Part shown: piece after piece, positions 1 through 8,029 of the stretch
Layout: each line of letters opens with the position of its first letter
Position numbering within the stretch: the first letter of the stretch is position 1
Assembly (NCBI GenBank): GCA_023439505.1
Contig: JAEXNR010000023.1
Location: forward strand, 1 to 64,000
DNA length: 64,000 bases
Source: Bacillota bacterium
GTDB taxonomy: Bacteria > Bacillota > Clostridia > Lachnospirales > Lachnospiraceae
Direction: 5' to 3'
Program-made: the position numbers and the translations under genes
The notes under the pieces: model-generated
What the model was told of the DNA's origin: nothing
What the model saw: only the letters and a program-made list of their open reading frames with translations
Databases searched by the model: none

Positions 1-1049
1 ACCTTCGGGCTTATTATGTAATATATTTTAATGAAACAGCGCCCCCATAAAGAAATAGAAAGATAGCAATCTCGATACCTGCGCAGGATCCAAACCTCCG
101 GACAATTATATGATCCATAAATACATGACGCAATATAGCATCCTGCTGACTTGTTCTCAGGATACGGTTTGAGCACATATTCTGCATGCCAAGCGATATC
201 TCGATTCCAATCAGAATCATATGTCAGCTCTTCCTTTGATAGTAAAATGTTACTATCTTTTATTTCAGTAATTTTTATTATTCCCTTAAACGGGTACGGT
301 TGATGGTATTTGTAATAAGAATCAGGAGGTGTATTAGCATTACCTCTAATATAGCGTTGGCAAAGTTTATCTGATAATACTAAGCTACCCTTTTCTGGAT
401 TAAAGTCGACAATTTCTCTCTCTACTCTTATATTTCCTGCAGGAGGTTCGTAATGAATAATGACACGATTTTTATTAACAAAGATTTTAATATCTTTATC
501 TTCGAGACCGATGTTCTTCTCCTTTAAGTAGCCATATATGTCATTTAAAGTCTTAAATTTTGAACTAACAGTTTTACTATAAGTTTCTTTTCGTCTTTCG
601 TATTCTTGATGTAATACATTTAATAATGCCTCTAATTCATTAATTTGATTAGGCGTTCCGATTTTCCTTACATTATCAATAGAAGTGGATCGGTAGTTTA
701 GGTTAATATCGATTTTCTTTTTTTCTTCGTCAATTTCGAGTTTTACTAACCCTAACCAACCTTCTCCTTTCTGTGGATATTCCTTAGAAATTCTTTCATA
801 GGTTAATTTTGCCGATTTAAAGTCCTCAAGCCTAACATATCCTTCCGCCGCCTCAATGAGCTTCTTAAAACCATCTTCTTGAATAATTTTGGCCCCATTA
901 AATATGTTGTTATTTGTTACTTGGAAATAATGTACAGCCTTCTCAATGATGTAAGCAGATCCGCAATAAGGGCATATTGCTGCTTCTTTTGCTGAATCTA
1001 CTTGCAGTTCTCCACCACAGTTGGTGCACTTTGCTTGAACTAAAGGCAT
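1..1049 (-). CDS. Zinc-ribbon protein with CFI-box-type C-terminus (partial, runs off left edge)
   Basis: The minus-strand frame is open from an ATG at 1049, preceded by GAGGGGG, to the first base of the window, so at least 349 residues are present and the C-terminus is missing. The N-terminus has a four-cysteine zinc ribbon (CTNCGG at residues 8-13, CPYCGS near 28-33). A tetratricopeptide-like helical stretch follows (about residues 50-95), then a beta-rich middle. Near the end is CYIASCIYGSYNCPEVW followed by LRRYRD and a WGR...YYIISP segment, which matches the CFI-box C-terminal domain family as I know it. The zinc ribbon suggests a nucleic-acid or protein interaction role, but the function is unknown. 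A 68-aa open frame inside it (14-220) lies in another phase and is a shadow. Confidence 0.75.
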   Translation of the reverse strand, partial: MPLVQAKCTNCGGELQVDSAKEAAICPYCGSAYIIEKAVHYFQVTNNNIFNGAKIIQEDGFKKLIEAAEGYVRLEDFKSAKLTYERISKEYPQKGEGWLGLVKLEIDEEKKKIDINLNYRSTSIDNVRKIGTPNQINELEALLNVLHQEYERRKETYSKTVSSKFKTLNDIYGYLKEKNIGLEDKDIKIFVNKNRVIIHYEPPAGNIRVEREIVDFNPEKGSLVLSDKLCQRYIRGNANTPPDSYYKYHQPYPFKGIIKITEIKDSNILLSKEELTYDSDWNRDIAWHAEYVLKPYPENKSAGCYIASCIYGSYNCPEVWILRRYRDCYLSISLWGRCFIKIYYIISPK

Positions 1050-1151
1050 TTTGATTCCCCCTCAACATCTTTATATATTATAATTATTATATCAACGGGT
1101 ATTATTTTAATCAATTATTATTTAGAAACTATACTATTGGAATGAGCGGTA

Positions 1152-1180
1152 ATATCGGTACCTGGTACAATGTTCAAATT
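1152..1180. repeat. Dispersed repeat A, copy 1
   Basis: The segment contains ATATCGGTACCTGGTACAA followed by TGTTCAAATT. Near-identical copies occur at 12087 and 15952, and a diverged one at 36083. The core GTACC-T-GGTAC is an inverted repeat. It is the only structure I see in the 258-bp gap between the zinc-ribbon gene and the response regulator gene. Confidence 0.6.
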
Positions 1181-1307
1181 AGATGTAGTTAGGTAGTTAT
1201 ATGTGGGTAATATGCGTTGTCTGCTATATTGAAATGTGATTGAATATCGGCATGGAGCAATCGTGTTATAGGGTGTTTGACCTCATTCTTTAGGAATGGG
1301 GGTGATG

Positions 1308-2753
1308 CTATCTCCCGGTTTGTTCCTTGTATTCGGTGGGAAGCACCCCGGTGAGTTTCTTGAAGGTTTTGGTAAAGTGTCTTGAACTATAGTAGCCAAC
1401 TTGTTCGCTGACTTGTTGAACGGTCAGATTGCTGTTGCCAAGCAGCAGAGCTTTGGATCGCTCAATACGCAGCCATGTAACATAGTCAATATAGCGCATA
1501 CCGGTTCTGTCATGAAAGATTTTACTTAAATAATTGGGGGAGATGCGAAAGATCTCGCCCAGTTTCTGAATGCTGATATCTTCCTTGCAGTTCCTGGAGA
1601 CAAAGTCCTTGATTTGTACCATCAGGTCATCGCTGTTTAACTTGGTTGCCTGGATACTGTTTGGGATGGAGTTAGGCAATAGGGCAAGAAGTCCGGCCCC
1701 GGTCTGATATTCCACGGGATACCCGGTGAGGCTGGCAAAGAATCGGATTGCGCTGGCTTTGTAGGCTTCGGCATAGGTATGCCATTCTGTTTTAAATTGC
1801 TCCAATTCCACCAGTCCGGTATAAAAGGCAGCCGTATCACCCAGCAGGAAAGCCAGGGCAGTTTGTTCCAGGGCATTGGCCAGTGCAGGCATGGAGTTGA
1901 TGCTGCACTGTTGCGCCAGATGAATATAAGAACAGCACTGCCCTGTGATATAGCATCGCAAGTAATTCATATCCTGAAATTGGTCTACCTCAGTAAGCAG
2001 AGTGATCAAATCAGAGGCTTCAAAGGATACGGCTGTGATCGCGGCATCCTTTGCCGAATCGGAGGATTTCATAAAGTCGATCAAATAATCCCCTCTGTTC
2101 CCGGCCGTGATCAGACACAATTCCCCTGTAGGAAGAAAATAATTGCACAGAGATAAGGAAGGAGGGAAGGGATAGCTTCCGAAGTCCCTGATGAGGAGCT
2201 TGCACAGGTTTCCGGCGTGCATACTGTCTTTGGTGTCCGTATAGATGATACAGAAGCTGATCTGCGAAACTTGATTCCGGGTTTCCTCCGGTTTTATGTC
2301 TTTATTAAAATAAAGATCCAGAATTCGGGTCATATCCACGGCAAATAAAACATTCCGATTGCTGGTTTGCTCCTGAAGATGTGCCTCCATCCGATCGATT
2401 GCTGATTTTATATCATCCGGACTGCAGGGTTTTAGCAGATAGTCCGTTATGCCGTATTTAATTGCTGTTTTTGCATAGTCAAATTCAGAAAATCCGGTTA
2501 ATAGTACAATCTGGACATTTGGCAGAAGTTCCACCAATTCCGGTAATGTGCTAAGCCCATCCTTTACGGGCATTCGTATATCAAGAAATATCATCTCGGG
2601 TTTTTCACAGGCGGCTGTTTTTAAGGCCTCTGCTCCATTCTTAGCTTCCAGGCAAAGATACTTCTCCTGATATAATTCCTCTATCATATGAATCAATCCA
2701 AGGCGTATCATACGTTCATCATCTACAATCAATATGGTTCGTTTGTTTGGCAT
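1308..2753 (-). CDS. Response regulator, AraC/YesN family
   Basis: 481 aa. The N-terminal receiver domain (about 1-125) has the acidic pair DD at 11-12, phosphoacceptor Asp58 in MIFLDIRMP, a Thr/Ser switch (LLTGFSEF) and the invariant Lys in LLKPCSPDD. The middle has no recognised domain. The C-terminal AraC-type double helix-turn-helix spans about 378-478, with ISPNYLSKIF and VSEQVGYYSSRHFTKTFKK. It is the partner of the overlapping upstream histidine kinase gene (25-bp overlap at 2729-2753). It probably activates the divergent sugar-transporter operon starting at 4812, as YesN-type regulators typically do. The substrate is inferred to be a galactoside from the GH36 gene downstream, not shown directly. 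Confidence 0.93.
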   Translation of the reverse strand: MPNKRTILIVDDERMIRLGLIHMIEELYQEKYLCLEAKNGAEALKTAACEKPEMIFLDIRMPVKDGLSTLPELVELLPNVQIVLLTGFSEFDYAKTAIKYGITDYLLKPCSPDDIKSAIDRMEAHLQEQTSNRNVLFAVDMTRILDLYFNKDIKPEETRNQVSQISFCIIYTDTKDSMHAGNLCKLLIRDFGSYPFPPSLSLCNYFLPTGELCLITAGNRGDYLIDFMKSSDSAKDAAITAVSFEASDLITLLTEVDQFQDMNYLRCYITGQCCSYIHLAQQCSINSMPALANALEQTALAFLLGDTAAFYTGLVELEQFKTEWHTYAEAYKASAIRFFASLTGYPVEYQTGAGLLALLPNSIPNSIQATKLNSDDLMVQIKDFVSRNCKEDISIQKLGEIFRISPNYLSKIFHDRTGMRYIDYVTWLRIERSKALLLGNSNLTVQQVSEQVGYYSSRHFTKTFKKLTGVLPTEYKEQTGR

Positions 2754-4525
2754 TGGGGGCCTCCTTTGCTTTTGCAGAATGGGATCAGGATGGATGCAAT
2801 CGTCAACTGGTTTTCCCCGCTTCTAAGATAGAAGAAGGAATCCTTGTGATATAGGTTGAGTCGTTCGGTAATATTAGACAGCCCCACACTCCTCATAATA
2901 CGCTGATCGGAGGCATCGAATCCAATCCCGTCATTTGAAACAGTAAGAATGACATAATCGACAGGCTGGTCTACTCTCAATGTACATTTCTGTACCTGAA
3001 TCTTAATGGTGATCGGTTTTTCGGAGGGCTCCATACCATGCTTAATCGCATTTTCCACAAGTGGCTGTACAATCAGCTTGGGAATTAATATTCCCTGTAC
3101 TTCATAATCACAGGCAATGAGAAAATTCAGCCGTTCTTCGTAACGGAGTTTTTGTATGTCCAGGTATTGCTGTACAAAATCCAGTTCCTGGGCGATGGTG
3201 CAGTATTCATCGTTGCTGCAGGTATAACGAAAGATGTTGGAGAGCTTAATCAAACCAACTTCCAGCTCCCCCTTGTACCCCAGCCGGTTCAGGGTAACAA
3301 ATATATTCAGGGTATTATAGAGAAAATGGGGGTTGATCTGGTTTTGCAATGCCCGATATTCTGCTGTCTTACGATAGATCTGTGCCTGATATTCACTGCG
3401 GATATGGCTGTCCAGGCGTTCGGTCATCAGGTTAAAGTAGCTGGAGATCTGTGTGAATTCATAACCATACAGGGCATCGGTGTCTATCTTTGTATTCAGA
3501 TCCCCCTTGCCAACCTGCTTCATAGAGGCCAGTATCGTCTTAACTGAAGCGGTAATACGGCCGGAGCGGAGCTTAAAAAGTGCAAAAGCCAGCCCGAACA
3601 AAGGTATGAATACACAGAAAGCAGTGATAAAATTGGTATAGATCTGGTACGTAACATCCCGTTGGGAGGAAAAATATATCAGCTGCCAGGGAGTGCCCTC
3701 CACTGTTTTTCTTATAATGCGGTAAGTATCCTGATCGGAGGAGACCACAGACGAATCAAGGGCGGACAGTGCAAGCTCGTGGGAGATATGGTCACCGCCG
3801 TATATGATATTTCCATTGTGATCAATGAGCCCTACGAAGGAACTTTTGGTGCATTCCATATTGTCAAATAGATGTTCCAGAAGCTCATAGGTAAGGTCAA
3901 CTTTTATGATACCAATATTTTTCTTGGTGTAAACATCCCGTACCCTTCTGACAACGGAAAAGGTTTTCACCGGATATTGGCCGTAGTAATTCACTTTTGA
4001 CGCGGCAGTATAAATAATCTCCCCATTATTGGTAAGCGCCTCATGGTACCAGCTTTCCTTCCAGTAAGGGTAATCATTCAGCACAGAAAGATCGGAATAG
4101 CGGCTGCTCACATAGAACTTGCTGGAATTGTCTCTTAGGGGAACATAGCAGATACCCAGTGTATCCGCTCTTGCTGTCATCAGCAGGTTCTGAACGGTGG
4201 AGATATAATTTCTTGAAATGGTGAACTGTTGATAGGGATCATCCGGATTGTCATAATCCGCATTCTTTACGTAAGTAAAAAAGCTCATAATATCGTTATA
4301 GCTATGGGGTGATAAGGAGAGTCTTTTTAAATCATCCGTATAGGTTTCTATATTATTGGCAATTGCGTAAAGAAGGGATGAACTTTGTGTTTCCAGGATC
4401 TGTGTATTTTTATCCTGCCATAAAAATGTCATAATACTGGTAAGGATTAAAAGCGGAAGTAAGGAGCAGGAAATAAAAAGGAATATAAGATTCGAATTGA
4501 TAGAATTTATTTTTATGTTTTTCAT
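2729..4525 (-). CDS. Sensor histidine kinase, YesM (HPK7-like) family
   Basis: 598 aa from the ATG at 4525, which follows AAAGGGGG at good spacing; an upstream in-frame ATG at 4591 lacks such a site. A transmembrane helix lies at about 12-35, then a large extracellular sensor region of dCACHE type (about 36-290), a second helix (near 300-325), HAMP, and the His_kinase domain with phosphoacceptor His400 in QNQINPHFLYNTLN. The HATPase domain shows PLVENAIKHG, NDGIGFD and GLSNITERL. It senses an extracellular ligand, probably a sugar or the loaded binding protein, and phosphorylates the downstream AraC-type regulator. Its 3' end overlaps the regulator start, so translation is likely coupled. Confidence 0.93.
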   Translation of the reverse strand: MKNIKINSINSNLIFLFISCSLLPLLILTSIMTFLWQDKNTQILETQSSSLLYAIANNIETYTDDLKRLSLSPHSYNDIMSFFTYVKNADYDNPDDPYQQFTISRNYISTVQNLLMTARADTLGICYVPLRDNSSKFYVSSRYSDLSVLNDYPYWKESWYHEALTNNGEIIYTAASKVNYYGQYPVKTFSVVRRVRDVYTKKNIGIIKVDLTYELLEHLFDNMECTKSSFVGLIDHNGNIIYGGDHISHELALSALDSSVVSSDQDTYRIIRKTVEGTPWQLIYFSSQRDVTYQIYTNFITAFCVFIPLFGLAFALFKLRSGRITASVKTILASMKQVGKGDLNTKIDTDALYGYEFTQISSYFNLMTERLDSHIRSEYQAQIYRKTAEYRALQNQINPHFLYNTLNIFVTLNRLGYKGELEVGLIKLSNIFRYTCSNDEYCTIAQELDFVQQYLDIQKLRYEERLNFLIACDYEVQGILIPKLIVQPLVENAIKHGMEPSEKPITIKIQVQKCTLRVDQPVDYVILTVSNDGIGFDASDQRIMRSVGLSNITERLNLYHKDSFFYLRSGENQLTIASILIPFCKSKGGPQCQTNEPY

Positions 4526-4560
4526 GATACCCCCTTTGAATTTTGAGCACAACAACAAAA

Positions 4561-4583
4561 AGACTGATGGTTCGAACCAGTCT
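4561..4583. promoter_or_regulatory. Inverted repeat in the 5' leader of the histidine kinase gene
   Basis: A 12-bp perfect palindrome TGGTTCGAACCA is flanked by AGACTGA and GTCT, which extend the stem with a small bulge. It lies between the predicted kinase promoter (4631-4659) and the kinase ribosome binding site. It could be an operator or an RNA hairpin; there is no T-run, so a terminator is unlikely. Confidence 0.4.
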
Positions 4584-4630
4584 GAAGGCAAAAATTTAAC
4601 GGGCGCGCTGCTTTGATGCAGATATCCTAT

Positions 4631-4659
4631 AGTCTAGCATAGTTGGCTCTATAATTCAA
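4631..4659 (-). promoter_or_regulatory. Predicted promoter of the kinase/regulator operon
   Basis: On the minus strand, TTGAAT (4659-4654) and TAGACT (4636-4631) are separated by 17 bp. It is upstream of the kinase start at 4525 and close to consensus for a SigA-type promoter. On the plus strand a TATAAT at 4744-4749 without a good -35 may be the activator-dependent promoter of the binding-protein gene. Confidence 0.4.
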
Positions 4660-4811
4660 TTGGGTTTTAAAGGTCCTCCAAATCGTAAAAATGAGCGCAT
4701 CAATCGTAACTATGGGACAATATACAAGCCACAGGCAGCAGGATATAATAAAAGAGCAAACAACGGATGGCGCTGACGTTTTGTAGAAATGATAATAAGG
4801 AGAGGGATCAG

Positions 4812-6161
4812 ATGATGAAAGTTAAGAAACTTATTGGATTATGTATGGCAGGAATTATGATGGCCGGAATTTTGACCGGCTGTTCCTCTAATCCGGAAAC
4901 AAAGACAGATACTCCGGCAGCGAAGGACGAGATAAAGGATACAGCTGAGAAGGACGGCAACAGCAACGAAGGTGCTGCCCCCTTAACCGGAGTAACAATT
5001 GAATTCTTATATAACTTAAACGGTGAATCAACCAGCAATGCAATTCTTGAAGCTTGTGAGCAGTTCACCTATGAAACCGGCATTAAGGTGGAAGCGATTA
5101 TGCCGGGCTCCAGTTTCAGTGACACGATGAAAACCAGAATGGCCGCGAATCAGCTGCCGGATATCTGGACCACCCATGGCTGGGCGGTTGCAAGATACAG
5201 TGAGTATCTGGAACCATTAAATGAACAGGAATTTGCAAACAGTATAAAACCTGAAATTAAAGATCTGATCACGGGTGCGGACGGCAACATCTATACGGCT
5301 CCAATCGATATGGACCTGGTGGGAATCGCTTATAACGAAGACTTGCTGAAGGAAGCCGGAGTAAACATTGAGGAATTAAAGACCTGGGAAGATTTTAGTG
5401 CGGCTTGTCAGAAGATCTCAGATATGGGGAAGACGCCTATTCACATTGGCGGTAAGGACAGCTGGACCATCGGTAATATTTTTAATGATATTGCACCCAC
5501 ACTCTTTACCAATGGGAATGAAGCGAATCAGAAAGCACTTTTGGATGGCAGCTTTGACTGGAGCTTATGGAAGGACGCGGCGCAAATGCTCTCCTCCTGG
5601 AAAGAAAACGGATTTGTCAATAAAGATTGCTTAACTGCAGATTATATGACAAGCGTCAAGGCAATGGCAAAAGGTGACGTGGGCTTTGCCTTCTACGGGG
5701 CAAGCGGTATTGCTGAAGTATATGCCGTCAATCCGGATGCAAATATCGGATTTATGCCGTTACCGGGTAAGGACAAGGCTTCGGAACAGACGTTACTCAT
5801 CGGAGAACATTTTGCAGTTGGTGTCTGGAAGGATTCTTCACATAAAGCGGAAGCACTTCAATTGCTGAATTATCTGATGGAAAAAGAGGTATGTACCGAG
5901 CTTGCAAGTGTATGCAGAATGCCTTCCGGTGTAACTTATGTGACCAGCGATACCGGTAAGCTGGGAAAATACTACACACAATATTCCCAGGATCAGATTC
6001 CGACAGTACCATATTTTGACCGGGCGTATCTGCCAAGCGGAATGTGGAATGATTTGTGTACAACAGGTGCCCTTATTTTATCCGATGAAGATAATGCAGT
6101 TGATAAAGCAGTTGATCAGATGAAGACAAGCTATACAGAGAAAAAGGCACAGGCAAATTAA
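4812..6161 (+). CDS. Sugar ABC transporter substrate-binding lipoprotein (CUT1 family)
   Basis: 449 aa. The start at the ATG of 4812 (or 4815) is chosen because AAGGAGAG precedes it at about 9 bp; an upstream ATG at 4767 has no such site. The N-terminus is a lipoprotein signal peptide with lipobox ILTGC. The mature protein is an extracellular-solute-binding family 1 fold (motifs such as LPDIWTTHGW, DMDLVGIAYNEDLLKEAG and a C-terminal LLNYLMEKE segment). It is anchored outside the membrane and hands sugar to the two permeases that follow. No ATPase gene is in the cluster, so a shared MsmK-type ATPase elsewhere is expected. Probable ligand: an alpha-galactoside, inferred from the GH36 enzyme downstream. 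Confidence 0.92.
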   Translation: MMKVKKLIGLCMAGIMMAGILTGCSSNPETKTDTPAAKDEIKDTAEKDGNSNEGAAPLTGVTIEFLYNLNGESTSNAILEACEQFTYETGIKVEAIMPGSSFSDTMKTRMAANQLPDIWTTHGWAVARYSEYLEPLNEQEFANSIKPEIKDLITGADGNIYTAPIDMDLVGIAYNEDLLKEAGVNIEELKTWEDFSAACQKISDMGKTPIHIGGKDSWTIGNIFNDIAPTLFTNGNEANQKALLDGSFDWSLWKDAAQMLSSWKENGFVNKDCLTADYMTSVKAMAKGDVGFAFYGASGIAEVYAVNPDANIGFMPLPGKDKASEQTLLIGEHFAVGVWKDSSHKAEALQLLNYLMEKEVCTELASVCRMPSGVTYVTSDTGKLGKYYTQYSQDQIPTVPYFDRAYLPSGMWNDLCTTGALILSDEDNAVDKAVDQMKTSYTEKKAQAN

Positions 6162-6168
6162 GCCGAGT

Positions 6169-6202
6169 ACAGGGTGTTCCTTCAGATGGAGCACCCTGTT
6201 TT
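6169..6202 (+). terminator. Intercistronic hairpin with short T-run (attenuator-like)
   Basis: ACAGGGTGTTCC (6169-6180) pairs with GGAGCACCCTGT (6188-6199) with one G-U pair and a 7-nt loop, followed by TTTT. It lies between the binding-protein gene and the first permease gene. It probably lets most transcripts end or be protected after the binding-protein gene, giving more binding protein than permease. Confidence 0.6.
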
Positions 6203-6219
6203 AGAAGGGAGAACTTTTC

Positions 6220-7089
6220 GTGAGAAACAGGAAACGATACATCAATCTATTTTATATACCGGCACTCATATTCTTTGTTATCTTTGTGGTTTATCCATTG
6301 GCTTATGGTGTCCGTATCTCATTTACGAACTGGAACGGATATTCTCAGAGTATGAACTTTGTAGGACTTCGCAATTACGTGAGAATCTTTCACGATGAGA
6401 ATGTATTGACCGCATTAAGAAATACACTGATTTACGGTATCTGCAGTACGGCGATACAAAGTGTCCTGGGACTGGCATATGCCCTCTTTCTAAACAGCCA
6501 ATTCAGAGGACGGTTTGCAGTCAGAACGATTATCTATCTTCCGGTTATGATCGCTCCGCTGATTATGGGCTTTATTATGTATTTCTTTGTACAATATGAC
6601 GGGGGTGCCATTAACGATATTTTACGGATGCTTGGGAAGGAACCTGTGGATCTGATGAGCAACGGACAGACGGCTGTTGTAATTATGACCATTATTAACA
6701 GTCTGCAGTTTGTGGGAACCGCAATGATTATATTCCTGGCCGGACTGCAAAACATCTCTGTTATGTACTATGAAGCGGCAGAGATAGACGGAGCTTCCAG
6801 GTGGAAACAGTTTCGGAATATTACACTGCCCCTCATTATCCCGGCCCTTGCTTCCTCCACGGTGATCAACTTAATCGGCGGGCTAAAGCTTTTTGATATT
6901 ATCATGGCATTAACGGGAGGCGGACCCGGGTATACAAGCCACTCATTGTCCACCTTGATTACCAATCAGTATTTTAGTGCCCAGAATGCCGGATATGCTT
7001 CAACCATCGGTATTTTCACGTTTCTGCTCATCATGGTGATCAGTAACCTGGTATCCGCTTACTTTGACAAGAAGGAGGTATATTTATAA
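6220..7089 (+). CDS. Sugar ABC transporter permease (MalF/UgpA-like)
   Basis: 289 aa with a GTG start at 6220 following AGAAGGGA. Six predicted membrane helices, starting with LFYIPALIFFVIFVVYPLAYG. The binding-protein-dependent permease EAA loop is clear (EAAEIDGASRWKQF...LPLIIPAL), which contacts the ATPase. It forms the transmembrane channel with the next gene. Its stop overlaps the ATG of that gene by one base (TTATAATGG), so the two permeases are translationally coupled. Family: CUT1 sugar importers. Confidence 0.93.
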   Translation: MRNRKRYINLFYIPALIFFVIFVVYPLAYGVRISFTNWNGYSQSMNFVGLRNYVRIFHDENVLTALRNTLIYGICSTAIQSVLGLAYALFLNSQFRGRFAVRTIIYLPVMIAPLIMGFIMYFFVQYDGGAINDILRMLGKEPVDLMSNGQTAVVIMTIINSLQFVGTAMIIFLAGLQNISVMYYEAAEIDGASRWKQFRNITLPLIIPALASSTVINLIGGLKLFDIIMALTGGGPGYTSHSLSTLITNQYFSAQNAGYASTIGIFTFLLIMVISNLVSAYFDKKEVYL

Positions 7090-7913
7090 TGGTGAAAAAC
7101 AGCCGCAAATCAAATCTTTGGAAGTACATATTATCCGTTATCATTATAGGTATCCATTTTGTGCCCATCTATATCTTAATTTCCGTAGCCTTCAAATCAC
7201 CTAAGGATTTGTCATCAAAATGGGAGCTGCCGGGCTACTTGTATCTTGATAATTTTGTAACTGCCCTGGGCAAAAGTAATTTTATACAGGCCCTGATCAA
7301 TACGGGAATTATTACGGTCATTGCCGTCATGGGCATTGCTTTTGTCGGAGCGGTGACGGCATACCCGCTGGCAAGGAACCGTTCCGTATTTAACCGGTTG
7401 GTCAAAGGCTTCATCATGGGTGTGATGATGATTCCTCCTTTGAGTATCCTGGTGCCCCTGTATTCCATGATGGCAGGAATGGGGGGGATATCTTCCTATT
7501 GGGGGATTATTATTGTTTTGTTTACCTTCCAGCTGCCCACCAGTATTTATCTTTATTGTAATTTTATTTCCGCAATACCGATCGGACTGGAAGAGGCGGC
7601 AGCAATTGACGGCTGCGGGCCGTTTCGTACCTTCTTATATATCATTATGCCCCAGCTGAAACCGGTTACGGCCTCCGTTGCCATCATCACCGGAATTAAT
7701 TGCTGGAATAATTACCAGTTTGCCTTATACCTGCTGCAATCCCCCAGGATGCGGACGGTAACACTGGCCATCGCCAGTTTCTTCTCCCAGGATTCCAGTA
7801 ATATTAACGGTGCGGCGGCTGCGGCGCTTCTGGGTATTTCGCCTGTTATCATACTATTTTTGATATTACAGAAGTATTTCATCCAGGGAGCCATTGACAG
7901 TGCTTTAAAATAA
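7089..7913 (+). CDS. Sugar ABC transporter permease (MalG/UgpE-like)
   Basis: 274 aa. Overlaps the previous permease by one base and is preceded by AAGGAGG. Six predicted helices and the EAA loop EEAAAIDGCGPFRTFLYIIMP are visible. It is the second half of the heterodimeric channel for the lipoprotein at 4812. An 80-odd-bp gap then leads to the alpha-galactosidase gene on the same strand, so co-transcription is likely. Confidence 0.93.
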   Translation: MVKNSRKSNLWKYILSVIIIGIHFVPIYILISVAFKSPKDLSSKWELPGYLYLDNFVTALGKSNFIQALINTGIITVIAVMGIAFVGAVTAYPLARNRSVFNRLVKGFIMGVMMIPPLSILVPLYSMMAGMGGISSYWGIIIVLFTFQLPTSIYLYCNFISAIPIGLEEAAAIDGCGPFRTFLYIIMPQLKPVTASVAIITGINCWNNYQFALYLLQSPRMRTVTLAIASFFSQDSSNINGAAAAALLGISPVIILFLILQKYFIQGAIDSALK

Positions 7914-8029
7914 CCGTGTTTATCGCAACAGACGGTCAGGAGGCTGGGAGATAACGTATGGACTAAGATAAGTGCCCGAATTTGTGAGGACCGGGAAGAA
8001 TGGAGGAGAAAGAAATGGGAGGAGAAGCA

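Noticed and set aside
14..220. 68-aa minus-strand open frame
   Set aside because: It lies in another phase inside the larger minus-strand gene (1-1049), whose frame is open throughout and shows a zinc ribbon and a CFI-box motif.
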